A DNA stretch of 64,000 nucleotides from Lachnospiraceae bacterium. Its GTDB lineage: Bacteria; Bacillota; Clostridia; Lachnospirales; Lachnospiraceae. Of the stretch, positions 35,096-43,339 are shown piece after piece. Position 1 is the stretch's first letter, and each line of letters opens with the position of its first letter. Both the position numbers and the translations under genes were made by a program. The notes beneath the pieces are model-generated. The model saw nothing but the letters and a program-made list of their open reading frames with translations, was not told the DNA's origin and ran no database searches. The stretch covers positions 3,968,001-4,032,000 of the forward strand of contig AP025576.1 in NCBI GenBank assembly GCA_022845955.1. The letters are read 5' to 3'.

Positions 35096-36051
35096 AGCAG
35101 CCTCCCTGCCAGTGTCCTTTGTTCTTTATCCAAAACGGAGGACACCTCACATTTTCCCAGCCTTCTGGTAAGGACCACATATCGTTCAAACACCTTTTCT
35201 CCCGCCAGCTGCCGCATAAACAGCCGGTTGGCCGCCTCATCTGCTGTTTCCGCATGAATCGTTGCCAATATAGAGCACCCGCAGCAAAGCGCCTTTTTCA
35301 AGGCCGCGATATCGTCCTCACTCCCCAGTTCGTCCACACCGATTACCTTCGGTGCCATGGAACGGATCAGCAGCATCATCCCTTCCGCTTTCGGGCAGCT
35401 GTCCAGGACATCCGTTCGCATCCCCACATCGTTCTGTACACGTCCCTGGAAGGAACCGGCAATCTCGGAACGCTCGTCCACAATTCCCACCGTAACACCT
35501 TCCCCAAAGGAATTCCCATCGGATACCTGCCTTACGATATCCCGCAGCAGCGTTGTCTTGCCGCAGCCCGGAGGAGACAGGATAAGCGTATTTAAAAAGC
35601 TTCCGTTCCGGTAAAGAAAGGGCAGTACCTCATCGGCAGCACCTTTGATTTCATGGGAAATCCGGATGTTTACACAGGATATATGTTTGATATTTCTGAT
35701 TTTCTCCCTTTCCGAAAGAATGACCTCCCCTGCAAGCCCCATACGGTGCCCTCCCGGCAGCGACAAATATCCGCGGCTCATTTCTTCTTCAAAGGCATAC
35801 ATGGAGTAATTGCAGGTGTAGGAAATCAGCTGCTCCAGCTCTTCCCTGCCCATAATCTCCGGCTGTTCGGTGCGGTGTACGATATTCCCGTTTTTGTCTT
35901 TATAATATTCTTTCCCGTCTATATAAAGCAGCACAGGTTTATCCGCACGCAGCCTTATTTCCTGGAGTTGCTCGGACAAACCTGCCGCTTTCCGCCATTT
36001 TCCCCGCATTTCTTCCGGAAAAATCCGTAAAACATCTTCCTCACGCGTCAT
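35092..36051 (-). CDS. spoIIIAA: Stage III sporulation protein AA (ATPase)
   Basis: 319 residues from the ATG at 36051 (AAAGGA upstream). Cytoplasmic secretion-type ATPase that powers the SpoIIIA complex. Walker A LSPPGCGKTTLLRDI, then GIVDERSEI, and a Walker B-like IGVDELGSEDD. First gene of spoIIIAA-AH; in the model organism the operon is transcribed by sigma-E, but I cannot point to a convincing sigma-E promoter here. Confidence 0.93.
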   Translation of the reverse strand: MTREEDVLRIFPEEMRGKWRKAAGLSEQLQEIRLRADKPVLLYIDGKEYYKDKNGNIVHRTEQPEIMGREELEQLISYTCNYSMYAFEEEMSRGYLSLPGGHRMGLAGEVILSEREKIRNIKHISCVNIRISHEIKGAADEVLPFLYRNGSFLNTLILSPPGCGKTTLLRDIVRQVSDGNSFGEGVTVGIVDERSEIAGSFQGRVQNDVGMRTDVLDSCPKAEGMMLLIRSMAPKVIGVDELGSEDDIAALKKALCCGCSILATIHAETADEAANRLFMRQLAGEKVFERYVVLTRRLGKCEVSSVLDKEQRTLAGRLL

Positions 36052-36387
36052 GGCCACACATCCTTTCCCTGTTTGTATTACCGGAACGTACTTGAAACTA
36101 TGCTTACCGTCCGTTGTGCGTCCCACTTTGCGGCACAGCCGCTTCCAATGAGGAATACACAGCGCAGCAACGCTGACCGGACTTGGGACAAATCTCCTGC
36201 AATGGAGGCATACAGACAGCGGAAATGAATACGCAAATACACTCTTAGCAGTCTGTCCACTTTTCTGCCTAGAAAGGCTATACTTCCATGGAATGCTTTG
36301 CTTCCTTGGATTGCTTTGCTTTCTTGGAAGGCTTTGCTTCCATTTTCAGTATATTGTGTGACATGCCAGGTTATGACTCCCGAGGAC
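36052..36387. other. Spacer upstream of spoIIIAA
   Basis: No gene supported. It contains the 18-bp tandem repeat at 36284-36337. The spoIIIAA promoter must lie here, but none is obvious. Confidence 0.5.
36284..36337. repeat. 18-bp tandem repeat, three copies
   Basis: Three successive 18-bp units ending in GCTTTGC (36284-36301, 36302-36319, 36320-36337), each with one to four differences, and a partial fourth. No spacers, so not CRISPR. It lies between the pnp terminator and spoIIIAA. Confidence 0.75.
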
Positions 36388-36428
36388 ATAAAAAACCGGA
36401 GGAATGTTTTTACACATTCCTCCGGTTC
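36388..36428 (-). terminator. pnp terminator
   Basis: Minus-strand stem ACCGGAGGAATGT / ACATTCCTCCGGT followed by a TTTTTT run, about 33 bases past the pnp stop. Classic intrinsic terminator. Confidence 0.9.
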
Positions 36429-36460
36429 CTATTCTGTTTATTCGTGCGGGGATATTGGGT

Positions 36461-38551
36461 TTAAACCTGTGCTACATCCTTCATGGAGAAGCTGATTCTG
36501 CCCATTTTATCTTTACCAAGGCAGACAACCGTAACCATTTCACCGAGAGTAAGCACATCTTCCACACGGTTGATTCTTTCTTTGGCGATCTTGGATATGT
36601 GAACCATACCTTCTTTTCCGGGAGCGAATTCGATAAAGGCACCGAACTCCTTAATGCTGACTACCACACCCTTGAAAATCTGGCCTTCCTGGAAATCTGT
36701 GGTGATGATCTTAACCATTTCCACAGCCTTATCCATCATTTCCTTATCCGTTCCGCATACGGAAACCTTTCCGTCATCCGTAATATCGATCTTCACGCCG
36801 GTACGGGCAATGATTTCATTAATTGTCTTTCCGCGCTGTCCAACCACATCGCCGATTTTTTCCGGATCAATCTGTACGGAGATAATCTTGGGCGCGTAGG
36901 TTCCCACTTCCGCTCTGGGAGCAGGGATGCAGGGGCTCATCACTTCATTCATAATGAATTCCCTTGCTTCTTTTGTTTTAGCAATCGCCTCTTCCACGAT
37001 AGGTCTGGTCAGGCCGTGAATCTTGATATCCATCTGAATGGCCGTAATACCGTCATGGGTACCAGCCACCTTGAAATCCATATCCCCGAAGAAATCCTCC
37101 AGTCCCTGGATATCGGTGAGTACCAGATAATCATCATCCGTATCTCCGGTAACAAGCCCGCAGGAAATACCTGCCACCTGCTTTTTAAGAGGAACGCCGG
37201 CGGCCATCAGGGACATCGTGGATGCACAGATGGATGCCTGGGAGGTGGAGCCGTTGGACTCAAAGGTCTCGGACACGGTACGAATTGCATAAGGGAATTC
37301 GTCCTCCGTAGGAAGTACCGGAATCAAAGCCTTTTCTGCCAGTGCACCATGGCCGATTTCACGGCGTCCCGGCCCTCTGGAAGGCTTTGTCTCCCCTACG
37401 GAATAGGAAGGGAAATTATAATGGTGCATATATCTCTTATTTACTTCGTTTTCATCTAGTCCGTCAATTCTCTGCATTTCAGAGAGGGGAGCCAGTGTGG
37501 TAATCGTACAGATCTGAGTCTGTCCGCGGGTGAACATGGCGGATCCATGCACTCTGGGAATAATATCCACCTCAGCAGCCAGGGGCCGGATCTGTGTAAT
37601 CGCACGTCCGTCCGGACGCTTATGATCTTTCAGGATCATCTTGCGGACTGTCTTTTTCTGATACTGGTAAATCGCCTCTCCCAGAACAGAAAGCCATTCT
37701 TCCTTCTCTGCGAACGCTTCCTCCAGACGGTCGGTTACTTTTCTGATATTTTCTTCTCTTACCTGCTTAACATCGGTAAATACTGCCTCTTCCATCTCTG
37801 CAGGAGGTACGATTTCCTTCATAGCAGCAAATAATTCTTCCGGAATGGCACAGCTGGTGTATTCATGCTTGGCCTTACCTAATTCCGCAACAATCGTATT
37901 GATAAAGGCAATAATTGTCTGGTTTACATCATGTGCCATATATATGGCTTCAATCATCTTATTTTCAGGCACTTCATTGGCGCCGGCTTCAATCATGATG
38001 ACCTTTTCGCCTGTAGAAGCAACGGTAAGGCTTAAATCCCCATTCTTCCACTGTTCCTGGGAAGGATTGAGAACAAATTCACCGTCCACCAGCCCTACCT
38101 GGGTCATTGCACAGGGGCCGTCAAAGGGAATATCGGAAATGCTGGCTGCAATCGCGGAACCCAGCATTGCCACCAGCTCCGGACGGCAGGAAGGATCTAC
38201 GGAAAGAACCAGGTTATTCAGGGTTACATCATTTCTGTAATCCTTGGGGAACAAAGGACGCATGGGACGGTCGATAACACGGCTCGTGAGCACGGAGTTT
38301 TCACTCGCTTTTCCTTCCCTCTTATTAAAGCCCCCGGGAATTTTCCCAACGGAATAAAGCTTCTCTTCATATTCAACGCTCAGGGGGAAGAAATCAATCC
38401 CCTCTCTGGGCTTTTCACTCGCTGTTGCGGTGGATAACACAGTGGTATCCCCATAATGCATAAATGCAGCCCCGTTTGCCTGTGCTGCCACTCTGCCGAT
38501 GTCCACACTCAGGGTGCGTCCGGCAAGCTCCATAGAAAATGTCTTGTACAT
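36461..38551 (-). CDS. pnp: Polynucleotide phosphorylase
   Basis: 696 residues. Phosphorolytic 3'-5' exoribonuclease, trimer. Two RNase PH domains (the second with TSQASICASTMSLMAAGVPL), then a KH domain (VVGQRGKTINEIIARTGVKI) and an S1 domain at the C-terminus. AGGAGAG site before the ATG. It follows rpsO as in most bacteria, with a structured 260-base spacer between. Confidence 0.97.
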   Translation of the reverse strand: MYKTFSMELAGRTLSVDIGRVAAQANGAAFMHYGDTTVLSTATASEKPREGIDFFPLSVEYEEKLYSVGKIPGGFNKREGKASENSVLTSRVIDRPMRPLFPKDYRNDVTLNNLVLSVDPSCRPELVAMLGSAIAASISDIPFDGPCAMTQVGLVDGEFVLNPSQEQWKNGDLSLTVASTGEKVIMIEAGANEVPENKMIEAIYMAHDVNQTIIAFINTIVAELGKAKHEYTSCAIPEELFAAMKEIVPPAEMEEAVFTDVKQVREENIRKVTDRLEEAFAEKEEWLSVLGEAIYQYQKKTVRKMILKDHKRPDGRAITQIRPLAAEVDIIPRVHGSAMFTRGQTQICTITTLAPLSEMQRIDGLDENEVNKRYMHHYNFPSYSVGETKPSRGPGRREIGHGALAEKALIPVLPTEDEFPYAIRTVSETFESNGSTSQASICASTMSLMAAGVPLKKQVAGISCGLVTGDTDDDYLVLTDIQGLEDFFGDMDFKVAGTHDGITAIQMDIKIHGLTRPIVEEAIAKTKEAREFIMNEVMSPCIPAPRAEVGTYAPKIISVQIDPEKIGDVVGQRGKTINEIIARTGVKIDITDDGKVSVCGTDKEMMDKAVEMVKIITTDFQEGQIFKGVVVSIKEFGAFIEFAPGKEGMVHISKIAKERINRVEDVLTLGEMVTVVCLGKDKMGRISFSMKDVAQV

Positions 38552-38616
38552 TTTGTCTCTCCTTTTCTGAACTGATCTTTAATGATGTGCCGTCCAGGCA
38601 GAAGATGCCGAAACTA

Positions 38617-38762
38617 CTGACAAAACCACTTGCCCGGCCATACGGGGCAAATACCCTTGTCAGTGGTCTCGGAAGCACTCTTCCGGCCTGAGATAGCAGA
38701 AAGCGCCCTCCATATAAGGATGCGCCCGTTGTACGGCCCGGAATTTCCCTTCACCGTACAAT
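38617..38762 (-). other. Structured rpsO-pnp leader
   Basis: CTGACAA...TTGTCAG arms with an inner TTGCCC/GGGGCAA pair at 38617-38663, and TTGTACGG/CCGTACAA at about 38728-38762. Both lie in the 5' region of pnp. In E. coli the pnp leader is cleaved by RNase III and destabilised by PNPase itself; a similar control here is only inference. Confidence 0.5.
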
Positions 38763-38815
38763 AAGGCGGAAGGCTCCAGGCAATCCCGAAGCCAAATCCG
38801 CCTTGATTTGCAGCA

Positions 38816-39082
38816 TTATTTTCTGATTCCCAGTTTTTCAATCAGAGAACGGTATCTTTCGATATCCTTGCCTTTCAGATAATCCAGAAGGCCTCTTCTC
38901 TGGCCAACCATCTTAAGCAGACCTCTTCTGGAATGATGATCCTTCGGGTTGCTCTTCAGATGCTCGGTAAGCTCTTTGATTCTTTCTGTCAGGACTGCGA
39001 TCTGTACCTCCGGTGAACCGGTGTCGCCTTCGCATCTTGCATACTCAGTGATAATTGCTGTTTTCTTTTCTTTGGAAATCAT
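38816..39082 (-). CDS. rpsO: Ribosomal protein S15
   Basis: 88 residues, standard. 16S rRNA-binding protein of the small subunit. Core [17 protein letters not shown] and [16 protein letters not shown]. Its own promoter and a leader of about 85 bases are upstream. Confidence 0.97.
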   Translation of the reverse strand: MISKEKKTAIITEYARCEGDTGSPEVQIAVLTERIKELTEHLKSNPKDHHSRRGLLKMVGQRRGLLDYLKGKDIERYRSLIEKLGIRK

Positions 39083-39203
39083 GTGTGTTCCTCCTTAAAT
39101 TGGTAACCGCCTGATACCAGGATGGGGTCGGAGTGTCCTGCATCTGGGTACCGGCTGGATTTCATACTAGGAAAGTATAACACATGCATCCTGCTCTTGT
39201 AAA
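39074..39203 (-). promoter_or_regulatory. rpsO promoter and leader
   Basis: -35 TTTACA (39203-39198), 18-base spacer, -10 TATACT (39079 + 100: 39179-39174). The leader carries several pairing segments (GGTACC, GGTATC, GGTTACC, GCAGGAC/ATCCTGG-type), which might form an S15-responsive structure like the rpsO leaders known in Firmicutes. I could not fold it reliably. Confidence 0.5.
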
Positions 39204-39245
39204 CTCTTTTCTTATTTTAACCTATCTTTCCTTTTAACCCGTCTT

Positions 39246-39275
39246 GTAACAGTTCAGACAAGTCTGAAACGTTAC
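39246..39275 (-). other. Hairpin after the NlpC/P60 gene
   Basis: GTAACGTTTCAGA / TCTGAACTGTTAC on the minus strand, with one unpaired position. It lies just past the stop at 39286. The downstream T-run is weak and delayed. Confidence 0.5.
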
Positions 39276-39285
39276 CGCATCCGAG

Positions 39286-40317
39286 TTACTGGCTGAGAAC
39301 CCGCTTCACCGCATAAGGCGTACGATAGCTCACATTGGAGATTTTGATGCCGGAACGGGGATTGCTGGCATGGATAACCTGTCCGTTTCCGATATATATA
39401 GCCACATGGTTCACTCTTCCGTTCTGTGCGTAGAAAACCAAATCACCGGGCATCGCCTCAGAAAGGCTCACCTTGGTTCCCATCGTGCTCTGGGAAGCGG
39501 AGGAATGAGGCAGGGATACCCCGTAATTCTTAAATACACTCATGGTAAATCCGGAGCAGTCTGCGCCTTTGGTCAGGCTCACGCCTCCCCAAACATAAGG
39601 ATTTCCCAGGAACTGCTTCGCATAATTAACCAAATCAACACGGACATTGGAAACGCCCTTGCCATATTTCAGCTCGGTCTGTGTAACGGCTCTGTCCAGT
39701 TTCTTTGCAATATTCACATAATCAGCGGATACATAGGCTTCCTCATCATCCAGCATGATCTTCACCCATCCGTCCAGCTGCTCCACTACCTCCAGTTCTT
39801 CGCCTTCGGCAACCAGAGTTATAACCGGGCTTTCCGTGCTGGCCTCCTGTCTTACCCGCAGGCCTCCCGAATTACATACCGCCATATCCGCAGCCACCTT
39901 ATCCGCCCTGTCCCTGGCTTCCTGCCCTGTGAGCAGAAACTCGGACTTAACGTAGCCGGTAACCTTGCCGGACTTGATATGCGCCCATCCGTCTTTTATC
40001 TCCAGCACCTCACAGCCGCTGTTCTTGCTCATTTTGCCGACCAGTTTGCCGTCCTCGCTGGGATCTTCTCTTACATTCAGATAATTGGAAACATTGGCAA
40101 TCCCCAGGTTGCTGAAGCCGTATATCGCTTTCCGTTCCACCTTGGCTTCTTCTGCAGCCGCCAGATATTCTTCTTCCTTCACATTCGCTTCCAGGATCTC
40201 GCCCACACCTGCAGAAGGCACCAGCGCGTTCCCGGTTTCTGTTGCCGAAATTGTCATTCCCGTATATAATACGATTCCCGCCGCCAACATGCCGATTGCT
40301 TTTGTTCCTTTTAACAT
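39286..40317 (-). CDS. SH3 / NlpC-P60 cell-wall endopeptidase
   Basis: 343 residues. A signal-type N-terminus (about 1-25) is followed by two bacterial SH3 domains (about 75-135, NYLNVREDPS; about 145-205, GGLRVRQEAS) and a C-terminal NlpC/P60 (C40) peptidase domain. The catalytic Cys is in KGADCSGFTMSVF, the His in VNHVAIYIGNG, and a further His in VIHASNPRSGI. It is predicted to cleave peptidoglycan stem peptides outside the cell. Consensus promoter upstream with a WalR-type box, in line with the WalR regulon of wall hydrolases. Confidence 0.93.
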   Translation of the reverse strand: MLKGTKAIGMLAAGIVLYTGMTISATETGNALVPSAGVGEILEANVKEEEYLAAAEEAKVERKAIYGFSNLGIANVSNYLNVREDPSEDGKLVGKMSKNSGCEVLEIKDGWAHIKSGKVTGYVKSEFLLTGQEARDRADKVAADMAVCNSGGLRVRQEASTESPVITLVAEGEELEVVEQLDGWVKIMLDDEEAYVSADYVNIAKKLDRAVTQTELKYGKGVSNVRVDLVNYAKQFLGNPYVWGGVSLTKGADCSGFTMSVFKNYGVSLPHSSASQSTMGTKVSLSEAMPGDLVFYAQNGRVNHVAIYIGNGQVIHASNPRSGIKISNVSYRTPYAVKRVLSQ

Positions 40318-40396
40318 AAAATATATCTCCTGTTTTCCTGCTATGTACTCATTCCGTCCGGTCTGTACGGAACTTTTTACAGATTCCTTTCAAATT

Positions 40397-40413
40397 GTTA
40401 CAATATTATTACA
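40397..40413 (-). promoter_or_regulatory. WalR-type box at the NlpC/P60 promoter
   Basis: Minus strand TGTAAT-AATAT-TGTAAC fits TGTWAH-N5-TGTWAH exactly. It starts 5 bases downstream of the -10 box, overlapping the expected start of transcription, a position that suggests repression. Confidence 0.6.
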
Positions 40414-40418
40414 ACTGT

Positions 40419-40447
40419 ATTATATGCAAATCCGTCCCTTCTGTCAA
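40419..40447 (-). promoter_or_regulatory. Promoter of the NlpC/P60 gene
   Basis: Perfect consensus: -35 TTGACA (40447-40442), 17-base spacer, -10 TATAAT (40424-40419). Confidence 0.9.
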
Positions 40448-40477
40448 TTCCCAATTCCTTAATTTTACAGGAAATTG

Positions 40478-40515
40478 CTGGAATCCCGTAAAAATCACTT
40501 TTTACGGGATTCCAG
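40478..40515 (-). terminator. Terminator of the Na/Pi cotransporter gene
   Basis: Perfect 17-bp stem (CTGGAATCCCGTAAAAA and its complement) with a 4-base loop. A/T-runs sit within the base of the loop side rather than after the stem. It lies between the cotransporter stop and the NlpC/P60 promoter. Confidence 0.7.
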
Positions 40516-40558
40516 GTGCTTTCTCTATCATTGCCGGCCGCATAGATCACACATCCTT

Positions 40559-42211
40559 TTACACCGCCTTACTCACTTCATATTCTGTATTATCCATGGC
40601 AAAGGCGATATTGGTGGCATGATCCGCCACTCTTTCCAGGCCGCTGACCACATCGGAAAATATCATACTCGCTTCCGGCGTACAAAGATTTTTGGTCATA
40701 CGTTCAATATGGGATTTCTGGATCTCCCGTTCCTTCTCATCAATGGCATCCTCCAGCTGTTCCACATTTTCTGCCAGTTCATCGGACCCGGTGGAAAACA
40801 TTTCCACGGCAAAACGGATTATGGTATTGACCATATCCAGCATTTCTCCCAGTTCATGCTGTGCTTCCCTGCTGAAGCCCACACCGGTTTCTTTTCTTTT
40901 TTTCGCCGCATCCGCTACATTTTCCGCATGATCACCGATTCTTTCGATGTCATTTACAATATGGAATAGAGCGCCGATGCTCTTCTGGTCTTCGATAGGA
41001 AGGGTTGTCTGGTTGATTTTTACCAGATAATTGGTAATGGCATGGTTCAGGAAATTAATATTCTTTTCCACCGAATAAACGGTTTCAATATCCTCGTCAT
41101 CCAGGGTAATCAGGGCATTCATGGCACGGTTGAGGTTGTCGGAGGCGAGGGTCGCCATACGGTTCAGTTCCTTATCCACCTCCACCACTGCTGTTGCCGG
41201 GTTGAATACCGTTTTGTCCCCGATATATTTCAGGGTAAAATTGTCCCTGTCGTCCATCCTGGCATCCTCGCCGGGCACAAAGACATAGGTGAGTTTTACG
41301 ATAAGGCCGGCAAAGGGGAACAGAGCAATAACCTGGAATATTTTAAAGATAGTATGGGCATTGGCAACAAAACGGCCCGAATTGGTACCGGATACCAGAT
41401 GCAGCATATCCATGACGGGATTCATGGCCAGCTTCAGGATCAGATACATGAGTGCGGTCCCTATTACATTGAACAGGAAATGTATCATAGCCGCCCGTTT
41501 GGCGTCCTTCTTTCCGTTCAGGGAGGCCAGAAGCGCCGAGGTGCAGGCGCCGATATTGCAGCCCAAAACAATAAAGAGGCAGATGGGGAGTTCAAGAAGT
41601 CCCTGGTTTGCCATGAGCAGCACAATGCTTACGGTCACGGAGGAGCTTTGGATCACTGCCGTCAGGACGGTTCCTACCAGAATGGCAAGCATAGGGCTGG
41701 TCAGGGAAGAAAGAATATGGACAATTTCAGGCATATCCCGCATACCCGACATGGCGCTTGACATTCCCGATAACCCCATGAATAATACGCCGAACCCAAG
41801 GACTATATGGCAGATCTTGACGATATTCTGCCGTTTGCAGAACATAACACCCAAAATTCCCGCAAGCAGGAAAACCGGAGCTATTTCAGAAAGGTTAAAA
41901 GATACGAGCTGTGAGGTTACCGTGGTACCGATATTCGCACCAAAAATAACTCCTGCAGCCTGATACAGATTCATCAGTCCCGAATTAACGAAGCTGACTA
42001 CCATGACCGTACACGCTGAGGATGACTGGATCACCGCCGTAAAAATAATACCTACCAGCATACCCAGAAAACGGTTTGTGGTAAACATCTCCAGGATGCC
42101 CCTCAGCTTGGCTCCTGCCGCCTTCTCAATACTCTCGCTCATCAGCCGCATACCAAACAGAAACAAGCCCAGTCCTCCGGCCATCGACAACAGCATCGCA
42201 CCTATACTCAT
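40559..42211 (-). CDS. Na+/phosphate cotransporter with PhoU-like tail
   Basis: 550 residues. Two Na/Pi-cotransporter repeats with the QSSSA motifs (TAVIQSSSACTVMVVSFV and TAVIQSSSVTVSIVLL) and about eight membrane helices up to residue 330, then a cytoplasmic PhoU-like helical domain (RIGDHAENVAD, RVADHATNIAF). Imports phosphate with sodium; the PhoU part may control activity. Upstream DNA has 11-bp-periodic TTTACA repeats and a hairpin. Named NptA/YjbB-like by family only. Confidence 0.92.
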   Translation of the reverse strand: MSIGAMLLSMAGGLGLFLFGMRLMSESIEKAAGAKLRGILEMFTTNRFLGMLVGIIFTAVIQSSSACTVMVVSFVNSGLMNLYQAAGVIFGANIGTTVTSQLVSFNLSEIAPVFLLAGILGVMFCKRQNIVKICHIVLGFGVLFMGLSGMSSAMSGMRDMPEIVHILSSLTSPMLAILVGTVLTAVIQSSSVTVSIVLLMANQGLLELPICLFIVLGCNIGACTSALLASLNGKKDAKRAAMIHFLFNVIGTALMYLILKLAMNPVMDMLHLVSGTNSGRFVANAHTIFKIFQVIALFPFAGLIVKLTYVFVPGEDARMDDRDNFTLKYIGDKTVFNPATAVVEVDKELNRMATLASDNLNRAMNALITLDDEDIETVYSVEKNINFLNHAITNYLVKINQTTLPIEDQKSIGALFHIVNDIERIGDHAENVADAAKKRKETGVGFSREAQHELGEMLDMVNTIIRFAVEMFSTGSDELAENVEQLEDAIDEKEREIQKSHIERMTKNLCTPEASMIFSDVVSGLERVADHATNIAFAMDNTEYEVSKAV

Positions 42212-42239
42212 CTTTCGTCTGATTCCTTCCCACCCTGCG

Positions 42240-42261
42240 AAAAAGGCCTTTCGGCCTTTTC
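42240..42261 (-). terminator. Hairpin between ribF and the Na/Pi gene (terminator or attenuator)
   Basis: AAAAGGCC-gaaa-GGCCTTTTT on the minus strand, followed by CGC. It can end the ribF operon, but lies between the candidate promoter of the Na/Pi gene (about 42274-42302) and its start (42211). Confidence 0.7.
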
Positions 42262-42297
42262 TCCTGGGTTTACAATATACATAGATTTTGCATTTTA

Positions 42298-42336
42298 TTT
42301 ACACACACTTTACATATATTTTAAGGGATTCTTAAG
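42298..42336 (-). promoter_or_regulatory. Four 11-bp-spaced hexamers upstream of the Na/Pi gene
   Basis: Plus-strand TTTACA (42298), TTTACA (42309), TTTAAG (42320) and CTTAAG (42331), exactly 11 bases apart. On the minus strand the first two read TGTAAA-N5-TGTAAA. PhoP boxes of Gram-positives are TTAACA-like hexamers with this spacing. A candidate -10 TATATT lies at 42279-42274. Confidence 0.55.
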
Positions 42337-42364
42337 AAAGATACAAGTCTAATAACGAATTTTG

Positions 42365-43309
42365 TCAAAATAGGGGGCGGACAGCTTTCCGGCTTTCCCA
42401 ATACTTCCTGCCCGCATCGATATCCCGGGCCATATTTTCTTTTAACTCTTCCACGCCGGAAAACTTCTTTTCCGGCCGGCAGAAGGAAAGAAGGGATACT
42501 TCCACATACTCCCCGTAAATCTCTTTATCAAAATCATAAAGGTAGGTTTCCACACTCATCTGGCCGCTGTTGCTCACGGTGGGCCTGCAGCCGATATTAG
42601 TAATTCCTTCATGCAGGACTCCTTTGACGCAAACGAGGGAGAGGTACACCCCTTTCGGCGGAAGGAGTTTGTCCCTGGGAGGCAGGAGGTTTACCGTAGG
42701 CATACCCAGCGTCCTTCCCAGCCTTTTCCCGTGCTTTACGGTCCCGGACACCCCGAAAGGAGCACCCAGAAGCTTTTCCGCCAGTTCCATATTCCCCTTC
42801 AGAATCTCTTCCCTGACAAAGGTGGAACTGATCTCCCGGCTTCCATACATGATTTTATCGATCACCTGCACCTGATAGCCCATTTTATCCGCCATGGCCT
42901 TTAACAGATGCCAGTCTCCTTTTCCTCTGTCTCCAAAGGAAAGATCCGTACCGGCAGCTATGAACCGCGCCCCCAGCTGCCCGTGAAGAACCCGGCTCAC
43001 AAAAATCTCCGGAGGCATGGCAGCCGTCTGTGCATTCATAGGAAATTCAATGAGCAGATCGACCCCCATCCGCTCAAAAAGCCGCCTTTTTTCTTCTTTT
43101 GTGGTAAGCTCCGCCTGTGGTTTTCCCGAAAAGAAAACGGAAGGCGGCGGATCAAAGGTAAATACTGTGGCTGCAAGCCCGTCCTCCTTCGCCTTGATAA
43201 TCTGGGCCAGAAGTTTTCTGTGCCCCTGGTGGATTCCGTCAAATTTCCCGATTGCCACCGCCGTATGCTGTTCCCACTTAAATTCTGTCGTTCCTGCTAT
43301 AATCTGCAT
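42365..43309 (-). CDS. ribF: Bifunctional riboflavin kinase / FAD synthetase
   Basis: 314 residues. The N-terminal FAD synthetase nucleotidyltransferase domain (AIGKFDGIHQGHRKLL) and the C-terminal riboflavin kinase domain (GTVKHGKRLGRTLGMPTVNL) are clear. Converts riboflavin to FMN and FAD. Last gene of the rimP-to-ribF operon, 30 bases after truB. No FMN riboswitch seen. Confidence 0.95.
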   Translation of the reverse strand: MQIIAGTTEFKWEQHTAVAIGKFDGIHQGHRKLLAQIIKAKEDGLAATVFTFDPPPSVFFSGKPQAELTTKEEKRRLFERMGVDLLIEFPMNAQTAAMPPEIFVSRVLHGQLGARFIAAGTDLSFGDRGKGDWHLLKAMADKMGYQVQVIDKIMYGSREISSTFVREEILKGNMELAEKLLGAPFGVSGTVKHGKRLGRTLGMPTVNLLPPRDKLLPPKGVYLSLVCVKGVLHEGITNIGCRPTVSNSGQMSVETYLYDFDKEIYGEYVEVSLLSFCRPEKKFSGVEELKENMARDIDAGRKYWESRKAVRPLF

Positions 43310-43339
43310 TCTTTTAATCCACGCCTGGTATCATTTCTC

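Noticed and set aside
36284..36355. Possible CRISPR array
   Set aside because: Units are adjacent without spacers, and no cas gene is present.
36078..36389. Minus-strand frame covering the 18-bp repeat
   Set aside because: Overlaps spoIIIAA at its 3' end and has no ribosome site; the Ser-Lys-Ala repeats are a by-product of the minisatellite.
36404..37459. Plus-strand open frame opposite pnp
   Set aside because: Antisense shadow; it also starts inside the pnp terminator.
43310..43339. FMN riboswitch before ribF
   Set aside because: The gene lies 30 bases after truB inside an operon, leaving no room for the aptamer.
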